From: RUG11198 sp036342255
GTDB lineage: Bacteria > Bacillota_I > Bacilli_A > RF39 > UBA660
DNA length: 64,000 nucleotides
Assembly (NCBI GenBank): GCA_036342255.1
Contig: JAZAUS010000011.1
Coordinates: 1 to 64,000 of the forward strand
Direction of reading: 5' to 3'
Positions 43,720 through 52,648 of this stretch are shown here, in pieces. The position numbers and the translations under genes were made by a program. Every line of letters begins with the position of its first letter. The first letter of the stretch is position 1. The notes under the pieces are model-generated. The model was given only the letters and a program-made list of their open reading frames with translations. It was not told the origin of the DNA and made no database searches.

Positions 43720-45341
43720 TGAAAAAGATATATTCACTAATTAGAGCATGTATGACTAGTGATATGAGAATATTTAAGATTAAAACAAAAAATAATAAAA
43801 AGAAATCTAATATAATGTTATTATTATTTATATCACTAGGTTTTATGTTAGCTATATGGTCATATGCTAATATATTATTTGAAAAGATGGCTCCTATGCA
43901 TATACAATTTATTGTACTATCATTATTTGTATTTATGATATCTATAATGACTATGATGGAAGGAATATATAAAACTGGTCCTTTGATATTTAATTGTAAA
44001 GATGATCAATTATTGTTATCATTACCAATTAAAAGAAGAACTGTATTATTTGTAAGAGTATTTAAGTTTTATGTTTTCGAATTATTATTTAATTCATTGT
44101 TTATGGTACCACTTATGGTTGCTTATATGGGATGGGCTGATAGTATAAGTTGGACGTATTTTCTAACTAGTTTTGTAATGATATTTTTCTTGCCTATAAT
44201 ACCTATAGTTATATCATGTATTATTGGTTTTTTAATATCTAGTGTATCTAGTAAGTTTAAATATAAAAATATGGTTCAAATAGCATTTTCTTTTGTCTTA
44301 TTAGTAACGACATTATTTTTGTCTTATAATTCAGAAGGCTTATTTAAATATATTGTTAAACATGCTAAAAGTATACATGATATGATAACTAAATTATATT
44401 ATCCAGCTGGTATATATGCTACTTTAGTAACTGATTTTAATATTAAAGATTTAATTGTATTTATATTTGTTAATATAAGTATCTTTGTAATATTTATTTT
44501 TATCTTAAGTAAGTTTTATTATAGAATAAATTCAAGATTGAAAAGTGTTTCTACTAATAAGAAAGTAAGTATTAATAAATTAGTTATTAAATCTAATTCT
44601 AAGTATATATCTTTAATAAAAAAAGAATTAAATACATTCTTTAAAATACCAGTATTTATAATAAATGCCGGATTTGGATTAATACTTTATATAATAGCTA
44701 CTATTATGATAACAATTAAATATGATAGTGTTATGTCTTCACTTACTAATATAGAAGGAATTAATATACCTATAGCTGTAATAACTAATAGCAAATCATT
44801 AATAATATTTGCTCTTGTATCAGCTACAGCTTTTATGACATCTATTACTAATTCTGTAATAAGTTTAGAAGGAAGAAATATTAATATACTTAAATCTTTA
44901 CCACTTAAAACAAAAACTATCTTAATGTCTAAAATATATTCATCTTTAGTATTAACAACTCCAGTATTATTAATAGGAAATATAATATTATTTATTAAAT
45001 TTAAAATAAGTGTTATAGAAATGCTATTATTACTAATGTTATCTATTTTAATACCATTAGTATCTCATTTTATTGGTCTTATTATTAATTTAAAATTTCC
45101 TAAATTAGATGCTGAAAATAGTACAGAAGTAGTAAAGCAAAGTGCTAGTTCCTTTCTATCAGTAATGATAGGTATGGTACTATTACTAGTATCTATGGTA
45201 ATAATATATAAAATAGCAGGTAAATTTAATAATACTTTAATACTATTAATAGCAACCATTATATATATAATAATAGATACTATATTATATATGTATCTAA
45301 CAAAAAAAAGTATAATAGACTTTAATAATTTATCTATCTAA
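43719..45341 (+). CDS. Large ABC exporter permease, 540 aa
   Basis: About twelve hydrophobic helices in two similar halves (helices near 30-50, 60-80, 115-140, 145-170, 185-205, 245-265; then 310-335, 355-380, 405-425, 430-455, 475-500, 505-530). Overall it resembles permeases paired with single BcrA-like ATPases in Firmicutes. The substrate is unknown. Confidence 0.8.
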   Translation: MKKIYSLIRACMTSDMRIFKIKTKNNKKKSNIMLLLFISLGFMLAIWSYANILFEKMAPMHIQFIVLSLFVFMISIMTMMEGIYKTGPLIFNCKDDQLLLSLPIKRRTVLFVRVFKFYVFELLFNSLFMVPLMVAYMGWADSISWTYFLTSFVMIFFLPIIPIVISCIIGFLISSVSSKFKYKNMVQIAFSFVLLVTTLFLSYNSEGLFKYIVKHAKSIHDMITKLYYPAGIYATLVTDFNIKDLIVFIFVNISIFVIFIFILSKFYYRINSRLKSVSTNKKVSINKLVIKSNSKYISLIKKELNTFFKIPVFIINAGFGLILYIIATIMITIKYDSVMSSLTNIEGINIPIAVITNSKSLIIFALVSATAFMTSITNSVISLEGRNINILKSLPLKTKTILMSKIYSSLVLTTPVLLIGNIILFIKFKISVIEMLLLLMLSILIPLVSHFIGLIINLKFPKLDAENSTEVVKQSASSFLSVMIGMVLLLVSMVIIYKIAGKFNNTLILLIATIIYIIIDTILYMYLTKKSIIDFNNLSI

Positions 45342-45357
45342 ATAAGGATGTGTTCTA

Positions 45358-46209
45358 ATGAAAAATATTTGGATAATATATGTAATTTCATATTTAATAT
45401 TATATGTAATATATACACAATATTATAAAATAACTACAAGAACTTGTAAAAATACAAGTGCCTTAACAGTATTATTACGTTTTACAAGTGGAATAATTAT
45501 ATTAATAACTCTACCTTTATTTAAATTTAAAATACCTACTAATACAACCACATATATATTCTTAGGCATAGCCTGTATATTCTTTGCATTATCAGATCGC
45601 ATGTATACAAGAACATTAAAAGAATTAGAAGTATCAACATATAGTGTTTTAGCACAACTATCAACAATATTTATCTTCATATTAGGAATAATATTCTTTA
45701 AAGAACCAATTATAATAAAAAGAATAATAGGAGCACTATTAATATTAATAGCAAACATAATGATTTTATATAAGAAAAGAAAATTTGAATGGAATAAATA
45801 TTATTTATATAACATAATAGCAAATTTATCATTTGCTATAGGAACAACATTAAATATAGGTATATCGAATCAATTTAATTTACCATTCTATATAGCTATA
45901 ACATTATGTACATCAGCTATATTAATATTTATATTTGAAAGAATACAACTAAAAGATATTATTAAAGAATACAAAGAGGGAAACAAAAAAGCAATTATTA
46001 TAGTAAGTATACTAGATGGAGTAACAAGTTTAATAATGCTAAGAGCATATCAATTACAAAATGTAACAATATTAGCACCTTTATTCTCATTAAAAACAAT
46101 ATTAAACGTATTCATAGCCCATCTAGTGTTAAAAGAAAAAACACCACTATTAAAAAAGATAATAGCAGCCATAATTATAATTATAGGTGTAGCATTAATA
46201 AATATATAA
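45358..46209 (+). CDS. EamA/DMT-family transporter, 283 aa
   Basis: Ten helices in two EamA repeats: the first ends with IFFKEPIIIKRIIGALLILI, quoted in part as FFKEPIIIKRIIGALLI, and the second with LKEKTPLLKKIIAAIII, the typical internal duplication. The family exports or imports metabolites; the substrate is not predictable. AAGGATGTG precedes ATG. Confidence 0.85.
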   Translation: MKNIWIIYVISYLILYVIYTQYYKITTRTCKNTSALTVLLRFTSGIIILITLPLFKFKIPTNTTTYIFLGIACIFFALSDRMYTRTLKELEVSTYSVLAQLSTIFIFILGIIFFKEPIIIKRIIGALLILIANIMILYKKRKFEWNKYYLYNIIANLSFAIGTTLNIGISNQFNLPFYIAITLCTSAILIFIFERIQLKDIIKEYKEGNKKAIIIVSILDGVTSLIMLRAYQLQNVTILAPLFSLKTILNVFIAHLVLKEKTPLLKKIIAAIIIIIGVALINI

Positions 46210-46225
46210 TATTTAAGGAGGAAAC

Positions 46226-46663
46226 ATGAGAGTAGTAGTTCAAAAATGTCTAGAATCTAGTGTATCAGTAGATAAAAAACTAATATCATCAATAGATAAG
46301 GGATTAATGGTATTAGTAGGTTTTACTCATAATGATACAGAAAAAGAAATTGATTATATGGTTAATAAAGTAATTAACTTAAGAGTATTTGAAGATGATA
46401 AAGGTGTTATGAATAAAAGTGTATTAGATGAAAAAGGTGAAATACTATGTATTAGCCAATTCACTTTATATGGTAATACAGAAAAAGGTAACAGGCCATC
46501 ATATATAGACGCTATGAAAGGTGAAGAAGCAGAAGAATTATATAATATATTTTGTAATAAATTAAATACAAAAATACCTACTAAGAAAGGTGTTTTTGGT
46601 GCAGATATGAAAGTATCACTAATAAATGATGGACCTACAACAATTATTATAAATTCAAAATAA
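46226..46663 (+). CDS. dtd: D-aminoacyl-tRNA deacylase
   Basis: The two signature loops are present: SQFTLYG and NDGPTTII (the Gly-Pro motif of DTD with an extra Thr). Length (145 aa) is normal. DTD removes D-amino acids and glycine mischarged on tRNA. The SD is AAGGAGG. It is followed by the Asn T-box region, but its own unit ends before that promoter. Confidence 0.95.
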   Translation: MRVVVQKCLESSVSVDKKLISSIDKGLMVLVGFTHNDTEKEIDYMVNKVINLRVFEDDKGVMNKSVLDEKGEILCISQFTLYGNTEKGNRPSYIDAMKGEEAEELYNIFCNKLNTKIPTKKGVFGADMKVSLINDGPTTIIINSK

Positions 46664-46731
46664 TATAATTAATTATTTGTTAAATAATCTTGTTAATAGT
46701 TATAAATAAAGAGGTTTAATTTATAGAAAAC

Positions 46732-46760
46732 TTGACAAAATAAATAATATATGATATATT
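46732..46760 (+). promoter_or_regulatory. Promoter of the asnA-asnS operon
   Basis: TTGACA (46732-46737), 17-bp spacer, TATATT (46755-46760) with TG-A before the -10. Confidence 0.85.
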
Positions 46761-46767
46761 TATTACG

Positions 46768-47066
46768 CGTTGAAGGAGAAAAGTAATTAAATTAGTTATT
46801 CAAGTGAGTTAGGTATAGTGGGAACTAATAATAACATTTAATGAAAGAACACTCCCGAGCAGACTACCGAAAAGAATATCTTAGTAGACTAGTCCGGAGG
46901 GCAATCCGTTATCATATTGCTAGGTTTGTTAGAACTGAAAAAAGAGATTACTGTAATAACAAACCGTTTATATTTATATAAATGGTTTTTTTAAGTAATA
47001 AATTAAGGTGGCACCGCGGATACCCGTATTCGTCCTTATTTGTAGGATGATACGGGTATTTTTATA
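46768..47066 (+). ncRNA. T-box riboswitch, Asn-specific
   Basis: Stem I base GGAG (near 46775) pairs with CTCC (46852-46855). The specifier loop reads GAAAG-AAC-A before CTCCCGAGC, matching the layout of known T-boxes, so the specifier is AAC (46848-46850), asparagine. The T-box bulge AAGGTGGCACCGCGG (47005-47019) precedes a terminator formed by ATACCCGTATTCGTCC/GGATGATACGGGTAT plus T5 (47020-47064). Uncharged tRNA-Asn should stabilise the antiterminator and turn on asnA and asnS. An additional hairpin with T7 (46964-46993) is probably stem III. Confidence 0.93.
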
Positions 47067-47090
47067 TTATAAAGAAAGGGGGGATTTAAA

Positions 47091-47873
47091 ATGACAAAAA
47101 TTAGTGAAGTAATTAAATATTGCGAATCTATTAAAAATGAAAAAGAATTTGATAAATATCTTATGGAACCAAGATTAAGTTCCATAAAATATACTTTATC
47201 TCTTATAAAAGAAGCTATTGGTGATGTAGAACTAACAGAAGAATATATAAAAGCTTATATATACGGATTTAAATCTTTTCCATATAAAACACCTTATGAA
47301 AGAAAAATCCAAAAAATAAGAATAATATATGAACTAACAAAGGATACTAAAATGAAACCAGAAGATCTTAGTACATTAATAGATTTATATCATAGAGGTA
47401 CTTATAGTTTAATGTTTGCTGTGATAAAAGAATTAATAAGTACTCAAACAGACATAAAGGAACAATTATTATTAATAAAAAGCGAAGCCTTTAAATATGG
47501 AAAAGAAGAAGCAAAAAAACTAGATTACTTAAAAGAAGAATATGGAAAAGAGTTTATAGAAAAAATTCAAGAAATTGTACAAGATGAATGTATATCTAGT
47601 GATAAAGCAATAGAAATATTACCAAGTAAAACATTTATAGATTATTCTATAACAGAAGTTCCTGTATTAGGATATACCATTAAATCTGGAGAAGATCTAG
47701 TTTTAAAAAGATTAAAATCTTTAAGAGTAGAAGATGATTATCAAAAAACATTACCAGAAGAAAAAATAGCTCTTGGATATTGTTCTTCAGGTGATATAGT
47801 TTATACATCATTTACCAAAAAAGAATATGAAGAAGAATTAAGATCGAGAAAAAGAATAAAAAGAAAAAAATAA
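47091..47873 (+). CDS. Unknown protein in the Asn T-box operon, 260 aa
   Basis: I do not recognise the family. It is a helical, charged protein (residues 1-165) followed by a smaller domain with VLGYTIKSGEDLVLKRL and a basic tail (RSRKRIKRKK). A strong GGGGGG SD precedes ATG. As the first gene behind the Asn T-box, it is expected to respond to asparagine starvation together with asnA and asnS. A link to asparagine supply or tRNA-Asn is inferred from position only. Confidence 0.7.
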   Translation: MTKISEVIKYCESIKNEKEFDKYLMEPRLSSIKYTLSLIKEAIGDVELTEEYIKAYIYGFKSFPYKTPYERKIQKIRIIYELTKDTKMKPEDLSTLIDLYHRGTYSLMFAVIKELISTQTDIKEQLLLIKSEAFKYGKEEAKKLDYLKEEYGKEFIEKIQEIVQDECISSDKAIEILPSKTFIDYSITEVPVLGYTIKSGEDLVLKRLKSLRVEDDYQKTLPEEKIALGYCSSGDIVYTSFTKKEYEEELRSRKRIKRKK

Positions 47874-47945
47874 TAAAAAGATAGTTCCTACAATCTATCT
47901 TGATTTATTTATAAATAATAATAAGTTAAGAAAGAAGGGATTGAA

Positions 47946-48914
47946 ATGAAAAAAGAATTAAGTTATTTAGAAACAATACAAATTATAGATGATATTAAAA
48001 AATATTTTGAAAAACAATTAGCAGCTAGACTATCTTTAGTAAAAGTACAAAGTCCTTTATTCGTAAGATCAGATTCAGGACTACAAGATAGTCTAACAGG
48101 AAAAGAATTAGGGGTTAGTTTTATTAGAGATAAAGAAAAATTTGAGATAGTTCATTCTCTTGCTAAATGGAAAAGAGATGCTTTAGGTAGATATGCATTT
48201 CCAATGCATACTGGATTATATACAGATATGAAAGCTGTTAGAAAAAGTGATGATATAGATGAAATACATTCTTTATTTGTAGAACAATGGGACTGGGAAA
48301 AAGTAATTGATAAAGATGATAGAACAATAGACTATTTAAAAGATACAGTTCAATCTATTTATAAGGCTATAAGACAAACATTATTATATATAAAGAAAAA
48401 ATACAAATATATAACGACTGATATTCCTAAAAAAATTACTTTTATTACTAGTCAAGAATTAGAAGATATGTATCCTGATAAATTACCTAAAGAAAGAGAA
48501 GAAATAATTACTAAGGATAAAGGAGCAATATTTATAATTGGAATAGGTGATAAATTAAAATCAGGTGATTATCATGATTTAAGAAGTCCTGATTATGATG
48601 ATTGGTCATTAGATGGAGATTTACTTGTTTATGATAAGGCTATAGATAGAGCTATAGAATTAACTTCTATGGGAATAAGAGTAGATGAAGAAACTTTAAT
48701 ATCTCAGTTAAAAAAATCAGATACAATAGAAAAATTAGAATTACCATTTCACCAAAAAATAATCAAAAAACAATTACCATATACTATTGGTGGAGGAATT
48801 GGTATTTCTAGAATACTAATGCTTTTATTAGGAAAAGCACATATAGCAGAAGTACAAGCTTCTAGCTGGACAGATAAAATATATGAAGAATTAAAAGATC
48901 AAAAGGTTTTATAA
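47946..48914 (+). CDS. asnA: Aspartate-ammonia ligase (asparagine synthetase A)
   Basis: Class II synthetase-like enzyme, 322 aa, the normal length. Diagnostic blocks: FVRSDSGLQDSLTG, VHSLAKWKR, FPMHTGLYTDMKAVR, DDWSLDGDLL and TIGGGIGISRILMLLL. It forms asparagine from aspartate, ammonia and ATP. It lies inside the Asn T-box operon, immediately before asnS. Confidence 0.97.
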   Translation: MKKELSYLETIQIIDDIKKYFEKQLAARLSLVKVQSPLFVRSDSGLQDSLTGKELGVSFIRDKEKFEIVHSLAKWKRDALGRYAFPMHTGLYTDMKAVRKSDDIDEIHSLFVEQWDWEKVIDKDDRTIDYLKDTVQSIYKAIRQTLLYIKKKYKYITTDIPKKITFITSQELEDMYPDKLPKEREEIITKDKGAIFIIGIGDKLKSGDYHDLRSPDYDDWSLDGDLLVYDKAIDRAIELTSMGIRVDEETLISQLKKSDTIEKLELPFHQKIIKKQLPYTIGGGIGISRILMLLLGKAHIAEVQASSWTDKIYEELKDQKVL

Positions 48915-48927
48915 AGGGGGAATTAAA

Positions 48928-50298
48928 ATGGAAATTAAGAAAATATATGATGATTATAAAAAATTATTAGATAAAGATATTGAAGTAAAAGGATGGATTA
49001 GAAAACATCGTAAACAAAAAGAGATAGGTTTTATAGATTTATCTGATGGTACATGTATAAAATTGTTACAAATAATATATGATAAAAGTATATTAGATTT
49101 TGATGAAGTTGCTAAAATACATGTTGGTTCATCTATTATAGTTAAAGGAACTTTAACAAAATCTCCTAAAGTTGGACAAGAATTTGAATTAATAGCAAAA
49201 GAAATAGTATTAGTAGGAGATTGTCCAGATGATTATCCATTACAATCTAAAGATCATTCACTTGAATTTTTAAGAAGTATAGCTTATTTAAGACCTAGAA
49301 CAACATTATTTCAAGCAATATTTAGAGTAAGAAGTGTATTATCTATGGCTATACATGAATATTTTCAAACACATGGCTATATATACTTACAAGCACCAAT
49401 TCTTACATCTAGTGATTGCGAAGGAGCTGGAGAAATGTTTCAAGTTACAACACAAGATTTAGATAAAATAGCAAAAGATGGTAAAGTATCATATGAAGAT
49501 GACTTCTTTGGTAAAAAAGTAGGCTTATCTGTATCAACACAATTTGAAGCAGAAACATTTGCTCAAGCCTTTACAAAGGTATATACATTTGGTCCAACAT
49601 TTAGAGCCGATAAATCACATACAACCTGTCATCTAGCAGAATTTTGGCAAATAGAACCAGAAGTAGCATTCTGTGATTTAGAAGGAATTATGGATATAGC
49701 AGAAGAACTTGTTAAATATGTAATTAAATATACTCTAGAACATGCTAAAGAAGAAATGGAATATCTAGATAAATATACAGATAAAGGATTAATAGAAAAA
49801 CTAACTAAAGTTCTATCATGCAAATTTAAAAAAGTAGCATATAAAGAATGTATAGATATATTAAAAAAAAGTGGTAAAGATTTTGAATTTGAACCAATAT
49901 ATGGATGTGATATAGCTAAAGAGCACGAAAAATATTTAACTGAATATTTTGATTGCCCATTCTTTTTAACAATGTGGCCTAAAGAAATAAAAGCTTTCTA
50001 TATGAAACAATTACCAGATGGTACTGTAGCAGGAGCTGATTTAGAATTACCAGGAATAGGAGAAGTATTTGGTATGAGTCAAAGAGAAGATGATATGGAT
50101 AAATTATTAGAAAGAATGAAAAAATTAGATATGAAAATAGAAGACTATGACTGGTATTTAAAATTAAGAAAATATGGAACATGTGAAAGAAGTGGCTTTG
50201 GTATAGGGTTTGAAAGACTTATAATGTATATAACAGGTATAGATCAAATAAGAGATGTAACAGCATACCCAAGAAGTGATAAAAGCTGCGATTACTAA
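48928..50298 (+). CDS. asnS: Asparaginyl-tRNA synthetase
   Basis: 456 aa: N-terminal OB-fold anticodon domain (to about 105), then class IIb catalytic core with motif 2 TFRADKSHTTCHLAEFW and motif 3 GFGIGFERLIMYITG. The usual Arg of the TxRHLxEF block is Cys here, and the C-terminus reads PRSDKSCDY instead of the common PR-x-x-x-x-x-xF ending; the motif-2 and motif-3 arginines are kept. It charges tRNA-Asn. Co-regulated with asnA by the T-box. Confidence 0.93.
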   Translation: MEIKKIYDDYKKLLDKDIEVKGWIRKHRKQKEIGFIDLSDGTCIKLLQIIYDKSILDFDEVAKIHVGSSIIVKGTLTKSPKVGQEFELIAKEIVLVGDCPDDYPLQSKDHSLEFLRSIAYLRPRTTLFQAIFRVRSVLSMAIHEYFQTHGYIYLQAPILTSSDCEGAGEMFQVTTQDLDKIAKDGKVSYEDDFFGKKVGLSVSTQFEAETFAQAFTKVYTFGPTFRADKSHTTCHLAEFWQIEPEVAFCDLEGIMDIAEELVKYVIKYTLEHAKEEMEYLDKYTDKGLIEKLTKVLSCKFKKVAYKECIDILKKSGKDFEFEPIYGCDIAKEHEKYLTEYFDCPFFLTMWPKEIKAFYMKQLPDGTVAGADLELPGIGEVFGMSQREDDMDKLLERMKKLDMKIEDYDWYLKLRKYGTCERSGFGIGFERLIMYITGIDQIRDVTAYPRSDKSCDY

Positions 50299-50315
50299 TA
50301 AAAATAAAAAAATAC

Positions 50316-50344
50316 TTGAAAAATAATAAATAATATGATATATT
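50316..50344 (+). promoter_or_regulatory. Promoter of the HTH gene leader
   Basis: TTGAAA (50316-50321), 17 bp, TATATT (50339-50344) with TG-A before the -10. It is the same type as the Asn T-box promoter. Confidence 0.8.
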
Positions 50345-50349
50345 TTATG

Positions 50350-50466
50350 CGAGTTGTGAAAGCAACTTTGTGACTTATTATATTTTATATGAAGAAACCT
50401 AATAATTGTTTATAGGGATCAGCCTTATGAGCATTATACAAATGAGTTGTATAAATATTATTTTTT
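50350..50466 (+). promoter_or_regulatory. Structured leader/attenuator candidate
   Basis: AGTTG (50352-50356) can pair with CAACT (50363-50367). Near the end TTATACAA (50434-50441) pairs with TTGTATAA (50447-50454), followed by a T-rich run. GAGTTGT occurs both in the first hairpin and in the loop/3' arm of the last (50445-50450), so CAACT could pair with either. No known riboswitch consensus is recognised. Confidence 0.5.
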
Positions 50467-50483
50467 AAATTAGGAGGATTCAT

Positions 50484-50852
50484 ATGAAAGAAAGTTGTAA
50501 AGACTATTTAAGTCACAGTAAATTAATGAGCTTTAACGAAGTCCTATTCTCTTTCATAGACGAACTAGGGGTTAAAGATTCAGAAATTTACAAAAAAGTA
50601 GATATAGATAGAAAATTATTTTCTAAAATAAGATGTAATAACAATTACATTCCTAGAAGGAATGTAGTAATCAAATTATGTTTAGCTCTAGGTTTAAACA
50701 AAACTAACTTTAACAAACTGTTAAACAGTGCTGGATATTCCTTAAGTAATAGCAAATTTGATTTAGTTATAACATATTGTTTAGATAATTATATATACGA
50801 TATAAATATCGTAAATGATTATCTCTATACCTACGTAAATACTGTTTTATAA
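50484..50852 (+). CDS. Small HTH-like protein (stand-alone form of the C-terminal domain found on macro proteins), 122 aa
   Basis: FNEVLFSFIDELGVKDSEIYKK, DRKLFSKIRCNNNYIPRR (quoted in parts), IKLCLALGLN, LLNSAGYSLS and FDLVITYCLD form the pattern that I recall as the C-terminal domain of many Firmicutes macro-domain and kinase proteins (DVECYKKANIDRKLFSKIRS). The first 80 residues suggest an XRE-type helix-turn-helix; the function is unproven. AGGAGG precedes ATG. It is followed by a terminator and the tandem RNA element. Confidence 0.7.
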   Translation: MKESCKDYLSHSKLMSFNEVLFSFIDELGVKDSEIYKKVDIDRKLFSKIRCNNNYIPRRNVVIKLCLALGLNKTNFNKLLNSAGYSLSNSKFDLVITYCLDNYIYDINIVNDYLYTYVNTVL

Positions 50853-50881
50853 CAGTATTTTTTTGTCGCTTTTTTCGCGAC
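50838..50881 (+). terminator. Terminator followed by GC-rich hairpin
   Basis: AATACTGTT (50838-50846) pairs with AACAGTATT (50851-50859), followed by T-run to 50864; the stop codon lies inside the hairpin loop/arm. A second hairpin GTCGC (50865-50869)/GCGAC (50877-50881) with a T6 loop follows immediately. Confidence 0.8.
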
Positions 50882-50928
50882 CACTATAAATAATTAAAAT
50901 AATATAATGATACCAAGCAAAAGGAAGA

Positions 50929-50994
50929 AAGACTCATACAGCAAATAAAAATTATTGAGAAAAAAAGTACTAGATCACGGTATTGAGTCTTGTC
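50929..50994 (+). ncRNA. Tandem structured RNA element, copy 1
   Basis: AAGACTCA (50929-50936) pairs with TGAGTCTT (50984-50991); inside are the conserved ATACAGCAAA and GATCACG; the copy ends TTGTC. See copy 2 for covariation. A TATAAT at 50903-50908 could place transcription start just upstream, without a clear -35. Confidence 0.65.
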
Positions 50995-50995
50995 A

Positions 50996-51060
50996 AAGCC
51001 ACATACAGCAAAACAAAAATATAAAATCTAGTTTTATAAAAAGTGATCACGTGGCTTGTC
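50996..51060 (+). ncRNA. Tandem structured RNA element, copy 2
   Basis: AAGCCAC (50996-51002) pairs with GTGGCTT (51051-51057). Stem position 4 changes A-U to C-G and position 6 U-A to A-U relative to copy 1, two compensatory changes, while ATACAGCAAA, GATCACG and TTGTC are kept. It ends 12 nt before the SD of the vWA gene, so it may be a leader motif, or a free RNA. No known family is recognised. Confidence 0.65.
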
Positions 51061-51085
51061 CTTAATATTTTTAGGAGGTGTTCTT

Positions 51086-52528
51086 ATGAACTTATTAGAT
51101 GGAATGAAAAAAAATAATACTATAATAAATACTAAAGGATCAGTTTATTATGCTACTACATATAATAATAATCTAGATGTTTTTACTATGCTAACAAGAT
51201 ATAATAGTGAAAAAGATATAATAGCACTATATGAAAAAGCATTAAAGGAAAATGAAGAAATAGCTCTAGCAAATTTATTATATATATTAGACATAAGAAG
51301 TGGTAAAGGAGAAAGAAGATTATTTAAAATAATATATAAATATTTATGTCTTAATTATCCTAAACATGCTCTAAGAGTATTACCATTTATATCAGAATTA
51401 GGTAGATATGATTATATTTTAATAGGTATTAATACACCAATAGAAAAAGAAACAATAAAATTAATAAAAAAACAACTAGAAATGGATATAAATGAAGAAA
51501 CACCATCTTTATTAGCAAAATGGCTACCATCTCATAGAACACATAATAAAAATAATAAAATAGCTAAAAAACTAATTAAAGAATTAAATATGTCTGAAAA
51601 AGAATATAGAAAAACATTATCTAACATTAGAACTAAATTAAATATTATAGAAAAGAATTTAACTAATAAAGAATATAACAATATAGACTTTTCTAAAATA
51701 CCTGCTAAAGCTATGATTAAATATAATGAAGCTTATAATAGAAACATGTTAGAAGAATATACTAAATATAAAGAATCTGTTACTAAAGGAGAAAAGAAAA
51801 TAAATACAACTGGATTATTTGCTTATGAAATAATAAATAAAATAATAACAAATAAAGACTGCGATAGTGAGTTATATGACTTAATGTGGAAGAATCAAAA
51901 AGATATTATTCCTAACAATAGTAAAAATCTTCTAGTAGTAGCAGACACATCAGGTTCAATGACTTTCCATAAAGCTATCCCATATTGTACATCTATAGGC
52001 CTAGCAATATATATAGCTGAAAGAAATAAAGGTTTCTTCAAGAATCATTTTATTACTTTTTCTGAAAAACCAACATTACATGAAATAAAAGGTAATACAA
52101 TACTTGATAAAGTAAATAGTATGGAAACTATTAATGCATGGAATACAGATATTGACAAAGTATTTGAATTAATCCTTAAAACAGCTACTGATAATAACTT
52201 ATCTCAAAAAGAATTACCAGAACAAATATTAATCATATCTGATATGGAATTCGATAAAGGAGTTAATTCATCTACTGGTACAAATTTTGACAACTGGAAA
52301 AAATCATTTAAAGAAGCTGGCTATCAACTACCTACAATCATATTCTGGAATGCAGCTGGATCAACTAGAGGAATACCAGTAACAAAATTTGAAAATGATG
52401 TAGCTATGGTTAGTGGTTTTTCTACTAATATATTAAATAATCTACTAGATTTAAAGAACTATTCACCAATAGATGTAATGATAGAAAAACTATCATTATA
52501 TCTAGAGATGCTTAAGTTTGACAAATAA
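51086..52528 (+). CDS. DUF2828/Ro60-like vWA protein, 480 aa
   Basis: Residues 1-270 are helical repeats (NLLYILDIRSGKGERRLF, LLAKWLPSHRTHN typical of DUF2828), followed by a von Willebrand A domain with an intact MIDAS: D287-x-S289-x-S291 (ADTSGSM), a Thr in NTDIDKV and Asp in SDMEFDKG. The layout resembles TROVE/Ro60 proteins that bind Y RNAs, but RNA binding by DUF2828 is inference. AGGAGGTG fixes ATG 51086. It is preceded by two tandem structured RNA elements. The gene-free stretch after it contains only the next terminator/promoter. Confidence 0.8.
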   Translation: MNLLDGMKKNNTIINTKGSVYYATTYNNNLDVFTMLTRYNSEKDIIALYEKALKENEEIALANLLYILDIRSGKGERRLFKIIYKYLCLNYPKHALRVLPFISELGRYDYILIGINTPIEKETIKLIKKQLEMDINEETPSLLAKWLPSHRTHNKNNKIAKKLIKELNMSEKEYRKTLSNIRTKLNIIEKNLTNKEYNNIDFSKIPAKAMIKYNEAYNRNMLEEYTKYKESVTKGEKKINTTGLFAYEIINKIITNKDCDSELYDLMWKNQKDIIPNNSKNLLVVADTSGSMTFHKAIPYCTSIGLAIYIAERNKGFFKNHFITFSEKPTLHEIKGNTILDKVNSMETINAWNTDIDKVFELILKTATDNNLSQKELPEQILIISDMEFDKGVNSSTGTNFDNWKKSFKEAGYQLPTIIFWNAAGSTRGIPVTKFENDVAMVSGFSTNILNNLLDLKNYSPIDVMIEKLSLYLEMLKFDK

Positions 52529-52579
52529 AACCAGTATATAACTTTAAAGCATCAGAATTACAAACTAGATAATATTTAT

Positions 52580-52629
52580 AAAATGAAGATTAATATCTTC
52601 ATTTTATTTATATAATATTATGTTATAAT
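52580..52629 (+). terminator. Terminator with downstream extended -10
   Basis: AAAATGAAGAT (52580-52590) pairs with ATCTTCATTTT (52595-52605). TG-T-TATAAT (52621-52629) follows, 15 nt further downstream than in the compact modules. Confidence 0.8.
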
Positions 52630-52648
52630 ATTATAAAGGTGGTGTGTT

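Noticed and set aside
46961..46995. Separate terminator before the T-box bulge
   Set aside because: The CCGTTTATA/TATAAATGG hairpin with T7 sits where T-box stem III belongs; if it terminated, the T-box below would be useless.
50928..51060. CRISPR-like or type III toxin-antitoxin repeat array
   Set aside because: Only two units of about 65 nt, with variable stems and loops, and neither cas genes nor a ToxN-like toxin nearby.
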